A stretch of 64,000 nt of DNA, from assembly GCA_039621445.1 (NCBI GenBank), contig CP154956.1, forward strand, positions 20,425,295 through 20,489,294, read 5' to 3'. The DNA is from Euglena gracilis (Eukaryota; Euglenida; Euglenophyceae; Euglenales). The notes under the pieces were generated by a model. The model ran no database searches, was not told where the DNA came from, and saw only the letters and a list, made by a program, of their open reading frames with translations. A program made the position numbers and the translations under genes. Of the stretch, positions 24,913 to 35,800 are shown piece by piece (within the stretch, counting starts at the first letter, position 1; every line of letters starts with the position of its first letter).

Positions 24913-26681
24913 CCATTGAAGGGGCTCGCCGCGGGGGACCGGTGGTTTGGGCACTTCCCGCCCCGCGGTGTTCCCCCCAGCCAGGCCAGGGCGGAAGAGC
25001 CAGGGTCCAGGCGGTCCTGAGGTGCCTTTCGCATCGGGCAGGACGATGACATAGGGCGGGGTCACAACCGTTGGAGGGGGGGGGGAGGGCGGCTTCATTC
25101 CATCCCATCAACCCCAGGGGTGGGGGTGGGGGGGATACAGGCGGGCACCTCAGTGCCAGCGCGTTGCCCCCGGCGGGCCCCGGCAGCTCTGGCAGCCGCA
25201 TGGGGCCAAACGGCAGGCCGCGGGGGCACAGCGCCAGCGCTGCCGGAGCGGTGGGGGGGGGGGGCAGATGGGTCGGGAGGGGGGTTCTTTCCAGCCAGCG
25301 ACGCAGGGGGAGCCCGAGCGGGCGGCTGAATGTGCGTCAGAGAGCCGATTGGACACCGGCCAAAGGAGTTGGCGGTTCGCAGCGAGAGGACTGCGCCGGA
25401 TGTCTTCGATCATAAAATGGCAGTTGCCGGCATCTGAGGCCGAAGCTTTGAAATGACCGGAACACTCTGAGGCAATGAACAGGGGACCTAAATGTTGCAT
25501 CGTGCGCCGTGTGACCGATCCGCCGAACAAAGCCCAAAGCCAGAATTTGCATCATTGGACACAAATACCAAGGGGAGGGCCAAAAAGCCAAAAAAAATTT
25601 CAATGATTCAACAAGACACATCACATAAATATGGGGACGGGTTGATGAGTTTGAAAAATTTCCTTTGCGGTCCCATTAATGAAGAGCCCATTCATGAAAA
25701 AACGTGGCCCAAACTTTCCAATAATTGAAAGAAATCATACAACCCCCCCCCATTTAAACCGACCCGTCGGTTTTGGACTTTTGGGTTGGCGGAAATCCTG
25801 GAGTGGGTCGGTTTAGACGGGGGGGGGGGGGTCGGTTTCAGGGGGAGCACATGGCTGGACTACGGCTGGCCGATGGCATGACGGAAGCGGGTTGATGTTA
25901 GCAAGCAATTTCAATGGACAAATGCCCAATTTGGTCGGTAAATTACTAACTTTGAGTGACAAATGCCTAATTTGGGATGCAAATTCTTAATTTTCGGGGG
26001 CAAATGCTGACTTTTGGGTGTAATATCCAATTTTTGGTGGCAAACTGCCTGATTTTGGGTGCAAACTTCACATTTTAGGTGGAAAATGCCTAATTTTGTA
26101 ATTTTTGGGTGCCAACACCAAATTTTCGGAGGAAAATGCCCAATTTGAGGTGCAAACTCCAAAATCTGGACGCAAATGCCTAATTTTGGGTGTAAAATCC
26201 TAATTTTGGGTCTTCAATATTAACCATTCAATGAGGATGGACGCTCTTTCTGTTGGCGGTTTCCAATATTTTGTGCATGTTTGTCATCCAATTTGCCATG
26301 GGTCGGTTTATTTCTGATTTTGGTTGAAATTCTGCAATGGGTCGGTCGGTTTAGAAGGGGGGTCGGTTTAAATGGGGGGGGGGTTAGGGGTCTTCCATCG
26401 CCAGTTTAACATAAATGATATTTTTGTCCTTGCGGAACAACTCACGTGAAAACCACTTTCGGCTTCGCGAGGGGCAGTGAAGAGAAATGGAAACAGAAAC
26501 GGGGCAGGCACAGAACCTTGTAAACAACCAGAAACAACACACAACGTTCAAGGAAAGGGAGAGAGGCAGGGAAAACTATCAGCGGCGCGGCACTGGGCCC
26601 AGTCCAGTGGGGGATATGGAAGGAAAGGCAGGCGAGAAGCCGGGGGTTTTCGAGGGCGGCCCGGGCCGGGGCGGGGCGGGC
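24913..26681. other. Spacer between DRC12 and RCE1
   Basis: Contains the possible RCE1 5' extension (24,913-25,250, GC-rich) and the element at 25,741-26,385. Confidence 0.5.
25741..26385. mobile_element. Inverted-repeat element with degenerate internal repeats
   Basis: Ends are poly(C) plus ATTTAAACCGACC, inverted at 26,361-26,385. Further GGTCGGTTT copies lie inside both ends. Between 25,915 and 26,220 a phrase of about 30 bases, like GGTGCAAATGCCTAATTTTG, repeats about ten times with drift. It occupies the spacer between DRC12 and RCE1. Confidence 0.65.
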
Positions 26682-29600
26682 CTACTTCTTCGCGTCCCCC
26701 AGGAGGCCCTTCAGGTCGTTCTTTGCGTTGCCCATCTCGATGCGCTTCGACATCTGCTCCAGCGTCTGCACCGGTGGGGGAGGGCGAGACAGCGGTGGCG
26801 GGCGAAAGCCGGGGGTACGCAAACAAAGCGAGGCGCGTGGTTGCAGTGAGGAGGGAGAGGGAGGGAGGAGGGCGGCAGAGAAAGGAGGGAGAGGGCGGGA
26901 GAGAGGTACACCTCCTTCAGCATCTCCCCAAATTCGATCGCCATGTCCTCCATCTTTTGCTTCTGCAGAGGTGAGCACGGATCGTCTCCGGAATGCGAAC
27001 TTGCACTTTCATGTGTACGCCTTCATCATCCAGAAAAGAATCAATTGAAAGAACCTGTTTGAATTCAAAGTCTCTCATTTTGAAACTGAAACAGAACAAG
27101 TAGAAACAAGCTTTGGCAACCAGGGCAACTGGGGGAAAAAAACACGCACATTTCGCACATCCAAAAAGGAGAGGAGGAAAAAAGCAACGTTCGTTCCCAA
27201 TAAACAGAGAAACACTAACAAATTAAATAATGATAATAATAATTACTGGAAGTCTCTTTCCACTGGCCCCCCAGGCGCCCAATGGTGTGTCGACGGGTTA
27301 CTGCATAGGAATTTGGCCTAAATCAATGCCGAATTTCTGGTCAATTTTTTTGGGTCTGAAATCACAAAATTTTGGCTTCGAAATCAACCAACGAATAGAC
27401 AAACAAACAAATAACTATGCTATCTATAATCAGGCTTCTTTTTAAGTCCCCCCCCACCCACCCAGGGTGACGCGGGACCCCCCCCCCGGGGGGGGGACCC
27501 CCCCAAAATTGGGCCCGTTAAAGGCAATTTTCAATACCTTTTCGGCAGTACAATTTTCAATACCTTTTCAGCGCTTCGCGCCGAAAAGGTATACCCGGTG
27601 CCTCTGGCGCGGGACCCCCCCGGGGGGATCCGGCCCAGACCCACCCCCGGGGGGGGGTCTTCTGACTTAAAAAGAAGCCTGTGTATAATCTATAATATAT
27701 AAGGTATAATACTATAAATATAATATGTATAATATCATTATCTATAATATCTGTAATATACTATAATACCTAAATAAATAACCTGCTGTAAGTGTGCGCG
27801 ATGGATGGACGGTCAGACAGCCAAGTCAAGGAAGCCTACGAGCCACGGGGACCTGTTCGTTGATCTTCTTCGTCTTCTCCGCAATGACGGCGTCCTTCTC
27901 CTCACGGGTGCGTTCCAGCTCCACCCGCGACTGCTCCAGCTCCTCCTTCAGGGTCGTGATGGAGGACTGCAGCAGCTCGATCCGGTGGATCAGCTCTCCC
28001 TGGGGGAGGCCACAGTGGCCCAGATCACCAGCCCACCGGTGCCGTGTTTCGCCTGAGTATGCCGGGGGGGGGGGGAGGAAACAAAACCACCAAAAAAAAA
28101 AAACAAGGCAAAAATAAAACATGAAAATGAAAAAAAATATGAAAAAATGAAAAAATGCCCATTTTCAAAAATATTCCTGAGGTGAAAAAAGAAAACAAAT
28201 ATGCCAAAAAAACGTTCCCCTGGGGCATGTCAATGTACCATCCTTATGGCATGTATGTATCACCCCTGGGCACTGTCAAATAATCTCCAAGACCGCAAAA
28301 AATATGACCACACATTCGGAAATTAAAATTTAAAACATCCAGTAACTGAAAGAAAGGATAATGGGGGTCAAATGTCACCATAGGGTTAAAATTGTCACCA
28401 GGTCGGCCAACACCAGCAGACAGAAAACCAGGAATTCAACACCTATTTGTGCCAATACGGGCTTATTTTCGAGGCAAGTGCAGGAGGGCATTTGAAGGTT
28501 ATTGGTTCGGACCTGCATCGCCTTGTACTGCCGATACATCTCGCCATGCGTGATGTCCGTCTGCGTCTCCTCCTCTTTGAACTTCCTCTCAAGCTCTGGG
28601 TGGCGTTTTTTTTTAAAAAAAAGACAAAACATGACATAACTAAAATTTGCGATGAATCATTGAACAGACTTCGGCTTACATACCCCCCCCCCGTTTTCTT
28701 TGTACCGATTTTTGTGTCAAAACCCTCAAAGGTGGTTTTAGGACGTCACTTAAACACCCCATGGGTGGGAGAGGTCCGGCTCAAGGGTCGGAAAACTTGG
28801 GCTGGCTGGAAAAAGGCTGCCAGCTGGCTTCCCCTCCCATCCTCCAAGGAGTCCCCGGGGAACTGGGTGCGACTGAGGGACGGAATGGAGCCCAAAAAAA
28901 TTGAAAAAGAAAAAAAATGCCCCCCCCCCAAAAAAACTTCAGAATGCAAACCCCCGGGCATGATGGACGAGATGGCTCACACGCAGCGCCTCACCCCCAC
29001 ACTCACACTCACCCACCCACCAACCCACCCACCACAACACAACACAACACATCACAACACAACAAAACTCAACACAATGCACGGTGCAATACAAAGTAGC
29101 TCAACAAAACACAGGTTAACACAAACGCGCGCACAGCACACACATCACATACATCACACATACATCACAGCACAACAATGCATGGTGCAATACAAAGTAG
29201 CTCAACAAAACACAGGTTAACACAAACGCGCGCGCGCGCACACACACACACACGCGCGCGCACACACACCGATGATCTTGCGGCGCAGCCCCTCCTGTTC
29301 CAGGCATGCCCGCTGGGTCTGCTCTGCCCGGATTACGAGGAAGCGCTCCAGCGCCTGGATGCGGGCCTTGTTCTCGTCGATCGGCCCCGGGCCGCTTTGC
29401 CCCGTCGGTCCCCACAATTTTTGGGACAACACCCTGCACCCCCCCAAGCACCTCCAAAATGCTACCTCCCCCCCCCCATTGTCGTACGACCGGGTACCTG
29501 CAACCTGCACCGGGGGGTGGTCGTTATAGTGGGGGTGGTTGCTGTTCACAATATTGACCGATACCAACGGGGACCCGAACTGTCGTCATGTCCTTGCACA

Positions 29601-30949
29601 ACCGCAGAGGCTTTCGAGCCATCTCTATGGGTGTACAAAACATGAGCGCCGGTGGGGAACATGGAAAATGCCTGGAAAAGGGCGGCATCTTCATACAACA
29701 AAACAGCCTCTTTTTTGGGTCCTGACCTGCAACCTGCGACTGGGGGTGGTCGTCATAATGGGGTGGTTGTTCGACAAGGGGGGGGGAGGCACTTCTACTT
29801 CTACAACTACTTCTTGCTTGCTGCTGCTTGGGTTGGCTGTTGAAAACCCCGGAAGGGGGCAGTCCTATTGGGGGGGGGGCTTTACTTCTGAATTTGCTGA
29901 GAAATTTCAGCAAAACAAACCTTCCCTTAGGAAGATCTCGAAAAAAAGCCCACTGCAAACGAAAATTGTGCCGAAAAATGCAAATTTTTGCGGGTAAAAA
30001 AAAGAAAGGAAAGAAAGAAAAGACAATTAAAACCACACAATTTCGGGGCATTTCGACCAATTCAGGAGGGATTGATTGTTCGGATTCTTCCAAACGTACC
30101 GAAGCGGGGTGGTAGGATTTCTGGAGGGGGGAGTTCATGCATGGCGACGGAAGGACGAAAAGAGCTTCTGGGTGGGAGGCCTGACCCAGGAGTGCGCCCT
30201 AGACTCCTGGGCGGGGCCTGGGGGAGGGACCGAGCCAGGCCTGGAACGGCGAAGAGGCCCGGCCTGCAGCTGCTTCTCCTCCTCCGCCGCCTGGGGGAAA
30301 GGAGGCGCCGCGAACCGTCCCCCGGGGGATGGTGGGGAGTGGACTCCTTGCCAGAGGCTTAATGGGAACACGGTGCAACCCCCCCCCCCCCAATAACGTG
30401 GTGGGGCCCTTGCTCCTGGCAGCGACCAAATAACTTGGCGGTGGGAGGGGCAAAAAAAGATGGTTCCAGCAGCTTGACATCCCCCCTTTTCAGGCAAAAT
30501 TCCTTCACGGCGCTGGAAAAAAAGGGCCCAATAACCTACCGGGGGGGGCAGGGCCAAAAGTTGGTACCAATAACTTGGCACCACGCCAGGTTATTTGGGG
30601 GGTTTACTGCCATTTGGGGTCATCTTCCCCTCTCCAAAGCTATTTGTTTCTTGCTTGGTTGCCATCCCCCCCCCCGGGAGGGGGTGATCGGAAGGGGCTT
30701 CTGGGGTCATTTTGGGGACCCATTTTTTTTGCGCGAAAATAGGGGGGTGACCGCTTGTCTGACTCCTCCCCGCCTTACGTCTACCGTTTGTCCTCGGGGC
30801 TGCTGAAGCCTAGGCCATCGTTGAGGGGTTTGCCGCCAGAGGACTTCCGGAAACCCTCATCGCCATCGCCATCCCTCAACGCACACCTCCAGCAACTTCT
30901 TGTCGGCTGGGCTCTGGCTCGCAGCCTTCTTGCCCGTCTTCTTGGACAT
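26682..30949 (-). CDS. DRC12: Dynein regulatory complex subunit 12 (CCDC153-like), 7 exons
   Basis: Coiled-coil protein of the nexin-dynein regulatory complex in motile flagella. Exons: 30,949-30,887 (ATG; MSKKTGKKAASQSPADKKLL), 30,290-30,256, 29,382-29,270, 28,595-28,513, 27,999-27,853, 26,962-26,912, 26,765-26,682 (stop TAG). Total 576 bases, 191 aa; human CCDC153 is about 210 aa. The order matches that family as I recall it: a lysine-rich start, a first coiled coil (ENKARIQALERFLVIRAEQ), the conserved HGEMYRQYKAMQ segment, a long charged coiled coil (about residues 105-150), then MEDMAIEFGEMLKETLEQMS near the end. All introns are GT-AG except intron 2, which needs a junction inside a GGCC direct repeat. 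The intron 3 donor runs straight into a TG/CG repeat. A C-rich tract plus AG lies one base before the ATG. Another small flagellar coiled-coil family is the main alternative. Confidence 0.72.
27431..27681. mobile_element. 251-base inverted-repeat element, CAGGCTTC family, copy 1
   Basis: Perfect 16-base inverted ends CAGGCTTCTTTTTAAG, then poly(C)/poly(G) blocks around a TTCAGCGCTTCGCGCCGAA hairpin. TATAAT flanks both sides. Lies in DRC12 intron 5. The outer CAG and CTG match nonconventional intron ends. Confidence 0.88.
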
Positions 30950-30962
30950 CCTTGGGGGGAGG
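30950..30962 (-). promoter_or_regulatory. Putative trans-splice acceptor of DRC12
   Basis: On the minus strand TCCTCCCCCCAAG precedes G and the start ATG. Same inference as for uridine phosphorylase. Confidence 0.35.
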
Positions 30963-32881
30963 ACAGGCCCCAGAAAGCTGTCCCGAGACCATGCCGGGCC
31001 AGACCATGAACTTGGCATGATCCCAGAATTTCCGGAAGACCACAGCAACACGACCGTCCATATCTTCAAAGATGCATTAAAACACTGCAATGTGGGTACC
31101 TTGCCTGGCTGGTTGAGGGGGGAGTGGGAGGGGCGCCTCTCCCATCTAAAAAGTGGTGCGGCCAAAATGACATTATCTACTTGGCACGAAAGGCTGGGCT
31201 GAAAAAACTGTGAAATATGTTAAAAAAATTCGAACCCCAAAATCGACCCAAATCCCATTTTGGTCAAAATTGCCAAAATCATTGGCGTGAAGCACCAATC
31301 AGGGGGGGGGGTCCCTCGTAGCCCACTGGGTTCAATCTGGATCCCTTGGCAGGCAGGTGGGGGGGGGGGGGGGCCGGACACCCCCCGTGGACAAGCCCTG
31401 AAAACCGTCATATGTTGAACCCTGGCCTGCACCCACTGGAAAACAGAATCTATGTTCGAGCACGGCATACCTCCGTTGCCACTGCGCCGGGTCAGCGGAG
31501 GGCGGTCATCTTGAAGGCGGCTGCGACAACGAAAGGGCATATGAGAGAGGCATGGACTTAGGGATCGTCCGCCAACAAACAGGCCAACCTCAGTGCGAGT
31601 GTCGGAAGTTAGGGCCGGGCGGTTCCCAACATTCGTGCCTGTGGCTTTGATCCAGTGGTCGCAATGTCCGAATGGCAGCCTGTCGCGCTCACCACCTCTC
31701 GATAAAACCAGCCCTTAATTCTTTAACAGGGGGAGGTTGTTCTTTGGACAACGCAGAAATGAGCAGCTGATGTCATCAATAAAATCCTTTGCTCTGCGTG
31801 CTATTATTGGAGTGAATCCATCAAACAGTTTCCCATCCAGGGTTTGTTGGCCGCTGATCATGCCGACCACAGACCACAGACCACGGACCACAATCCAGGG
31901 TTTGTTGGCCGCTGATCGTGCCGACCACAGGCCACAGACCACAGACCACAATCCAGGGTTTGTTGGCCGCTGATTGTGCCGACCACAGTGAACCCCCGAC
32001 CCAGATGGGCAGTGGGAAGAGCGCAGGCGGGTTCGACTATTTCGAACGGACACATGGTCCCCTGGACTATAAACAAGTGACTCAAAATTTTGCAAGAACT
32101 GGCGTTATTTTGGGAAGGAATTGCGGCACACGCTTTTGCTCTTGAGAGCGTAACGCTTCTTCTCGCAAGCACCATATTTTCTCCCCACAGATGATGATCA
32201 GGGCTGCCTACATGAGAGGAAGCCTCCAATAAAGTGGCGTGCCAAATTGGCACATGCAAACCTCCCCCCACATGACTTTGACCAGTCACAACACGTTCTA
32301 TGCCGAAACAAGCATAGAATGTTTTTGCCCCAAAACTACATGGGAGGCAAAAGCTGACACTTTCTGATGGCGGTAAACAGAGAAATCATCTCATTGTTCG
32401 TGGAGCTGCAGAAATAAGGAGATCGTCCAATAACTTTCCATTCCAGGGGGGTAAAATTTTGGGGGGTTCATCTACCCAGTCGTTCACAACTCCATTTTCG
32501 TTATAAGCGTGTGATGGACCCATTGAGAGACTTTGGATTTTTGAGCAAAAAATGTCCGTATGGCAAATTACAAATTTTTGTATTCGCCAATTTGTGTATT
32601 TGCCAACATGAGCCAGGGTGGCAGTGGCTAGGCAAAAAAAGGCGACAAATGCAAAGAGTATTGCTCTGGGAGGTTCGCTGATCGATGGGCAGTTCTACTG
32701 AGCACGGTCACGGGGCATCAGGGGAGGGAAGGGACAGCTGGCAGCTGAGAATATTAAACACACAAATAAACGCCAGCGTGTCTCCCCCAGCGTATCGCGG
32801 GAGGGAACGGCGCCGATGGCAGTGGGCCAATGCGATTCGTGCACGGCGGCCCGCGGGGGGACGGGGGGGGGGGCGGGGGGG
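30963..32881. other. Spacer between uridine phosphorylase and DRC12
   Basis: Poly(G) runs at 31,300-31,380, the 58-base repeat at 31,837 and nothing coding on either strand that I can support. Confidence 0.5.
31837..31990. repeat. 58-base tandem repeat, about 2.6 copies
   Basis: Units start at 31,837, 31,895 and 31,953 with CCAGGGTTTGTTGGCCGCTG and end with ACCACAGACCACAAT. Lies between DRC12 and uridine phosphorylase. Confidence 0.95.
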
Positions 32882-35800
32882 TCAGGGGGCGGGGGCCGGG
32901 TCGCAGAGCCGGAGGAGGTGCTGGTGGAGCCAGCGGAACACGAGGTCGGTCGGCCGGCCGATGAAGTCCGCCATCTGGGCGGCGGACAGGGCGACCTGGT
33001 CCCCCTCCATGCGGTTCAGCAGGCAGACGCAGACGCACGCCGTGGGCAGGCCTGGGGGAGGGGCGGAGGGGGGGGGACTGGCATCCCGTCCGCCGGCAGA
33101 ATAAAAACCGCAATAAAAATTCCGCATTAAATAAATAAATAAATAAATAACCGTAATAAATAAATAAAAAACCGCAATGAATATGAATGAGTTGGCCCTT
33201 TATTTGTTGAATGCAAATTATTATTTCTGTTTTTTTTGTTTCATGGGGACAATGTGGCATCTGCCAAAGACACAGCAGCGGATTCAGGAATCTTCCCTGA
33301 CAGATTGGGTGTTTAAATGACAGAAACATACTACTACCCCCCTCCCGGGGAGACTGTCTCCAGACTAAATCAGCAAGTTGCTCAAATGATTGCGGCATTG
33401 CTTGAAAACCCTTTTCAGGCCAAAATTCTGAAAACGCTCTGAAAATGTGTAAGGCTGGGATTTCGTCCCAGGAGCTCGTTTATGGCATCAACGTGTGTGG
33501 TTCCTCCCAAAAGTTGCAAATCATGCAAGGAGGAGCCTGGGGTGTCTTCTCCGCCGATGCCATTCGTGAGAATAAACAGGCACCACCTCCCATTCGAACC
33601 GGTGGAAACCGGTGCTTGAACTGGCACACTGGCACCCCCCCCCCCCATTCAACGGGTCCTCTGTTCGCCCGGGGGCACACCCAGCTGCTTGCCGAACGCC
33701 CCGAGGTAGTTGCTCTCCATCTCCACGTTACGCACCCCCAGCCCGTGGATGTGCCGCACGAACTCCATCTTCTGCTCCTCCGTGTAGTGGCAGAGGCTGC
33801 CGTCAACCCGGCCCTGCCCCTCGTAGAAACAGTCCGCCGTGAGCAGGCGGAAGGTCACCAACCTTCCGGTGCCCTGGAGGGCTTGGCACGACCCTGGTGG
33901 GGGAAGTGCCTGCCTGGTCGCGGGTCAAAAAGTGCCCCAAAATGGACTTTTCTGGGCCGAAAGTGCCTTGCCTGAGTCCCCAGATTTTGGTCCCCTTCGG
34001 GGGGGGGGTCGGATCTGTGTGCGTTGGAGTGCCTGCCCAAGCACCAAGCAGGCACCCCTCCCCTCGAGGTAAGGTCGGCATCGCCTTAAAATTCAGCCTG
34101 GCTGTCATAGTCTTGCCCTTCTCCACCTGGGAGGGAGGGGTAAGCGTGTGGGAAATGGTAAAATTCGTGCGGTGTGCCAGTGTTCCGGGTGCCAGGAGTG
34201 TGCCAGGAAACAGAAAAGTGCAAATGAAAAGCAACTAACCCCCCCCCTTAACAGAAGCGCGGGGCCGCTACAAGCGCAGGGTCCAAATAGAAGCGCACCC
34301 GCTGCCACCAGAGGCGGCGGTCCGCTATAAGCGCACCCGTGCTTCTATTAAACCCGACCCCCCACTTATAAACCCATGCGCCTTGGCGGTTCTCTTTGCC
34401 TTCTCGTGTCTTCCGGGGGGGGGTATAGGTCACGGTTCAGTGGTTGGGCCCGAGGGGGGGGTTATAAGTGGGGTTATAGGGGGGGGGGGTTATAGGATGG
34501 GGGGGGGGGGTTGCTGGTACGACGCGGCTCATCGCCACATGTAGCAGCAGCCATTTGGTCGTCAACGGAATGAAAGGAGGACGTGCAGTCAACTCTTAGG
34601 GGGTCCACAATACCTTCTCAGCCACCCATGGCGGGGCGAGAAAGGCTGAACGTGTACCCTGGTTTCTCAGACACTAAACCGTGACCTATAACCTCCCCAC
34701 TTATAACCCCCCCCCGGGGCCAACCACTAAACAGGATCCTGTAACCCCCGGGGGGGGGTGTAAGTGGGGGGGTTAGAGGGAGGTACCTGGGAATCGCGGA
34801 GTGGGTATGAGTGAAACAAATGCATAAATTCATTGTGACCGTGCATCAAATAAAATGTTCCCTCCACATTCAAATGTGGGAGAGGGATGGAATGCATGCT
34901 GGGGAAAAAAACCACACACCACACACAACACAACACACTGGGAGGTCACCACGCACGCTGTACAACTCCTCCACAAGCTCAGGAGTGAACCCGTTCGATG
35001 GGCGCCGGACCATCTTTCCCAAAATTAAATCTGGGGACCCAACAGCTGGATGGGCAACTCTGTTGTACGGCCTAGGTGGCCGATCTCGTACTGAACACGT
35101 TGTTGGCTTGTTCCTTTGCCCAATCGTGCAGAAAAAACATTTTCCAGTGTAATAACCGGCACCAGGACATGCAAAATGTTGGTGTGGTGTGGTCTGGTGT
35201 CCCAGGACCGCAGTGGGAAATGCAAAGCTTATGAAAATCAGAGTGTCCCACGGCAGGTGTTCCCACAGCATACGGCGCTCGTACACCTGACATGTGTGTT
35301 TGAGAACCCACCGGTGGCTTCTTCATTGTAATGGGGGGTTGCAAGAACGATTTGGGGCAGGTGATACCGAGCCACGCACGACATACACTTACTTATATAC
35401 ATATATGTATGTATATAATATATATATACATATATATATGTATATATATATGTATATATATATATATATATATATGGCAGGTGAGAACTTCAGTACCCTG
35501 CCGGGGGGTACTAACCCTAACCCGAACCCTAACCCTAACCCTTAGGGTTAGGGTTAGGGTTAGGGTTAGGGTTAGGGTTAGGGTTAGGGTTAGGGTTAGG
35601 GTGGGTGGCCATTGTGGGGGGAACTTTAATTCTCACCTGCTATATATATCATATACATATACATATACATACTTCCCATGTACTTCGACTTATTAAAAAT
35701 TCTCTGGTCCCTGTAGGCAATTGTGCAAAGGAAATACACAGAAATTAACAAAGGGACCACTTACAAAAATCAGGAACGATCTGTTTGCACAAGTGCTCAA

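Noticed and set aside
28447-29220. 257-residue plus-strand frame
   Set aside because: Runs antisense over two DRC12 exons and a CA-rich repeat.
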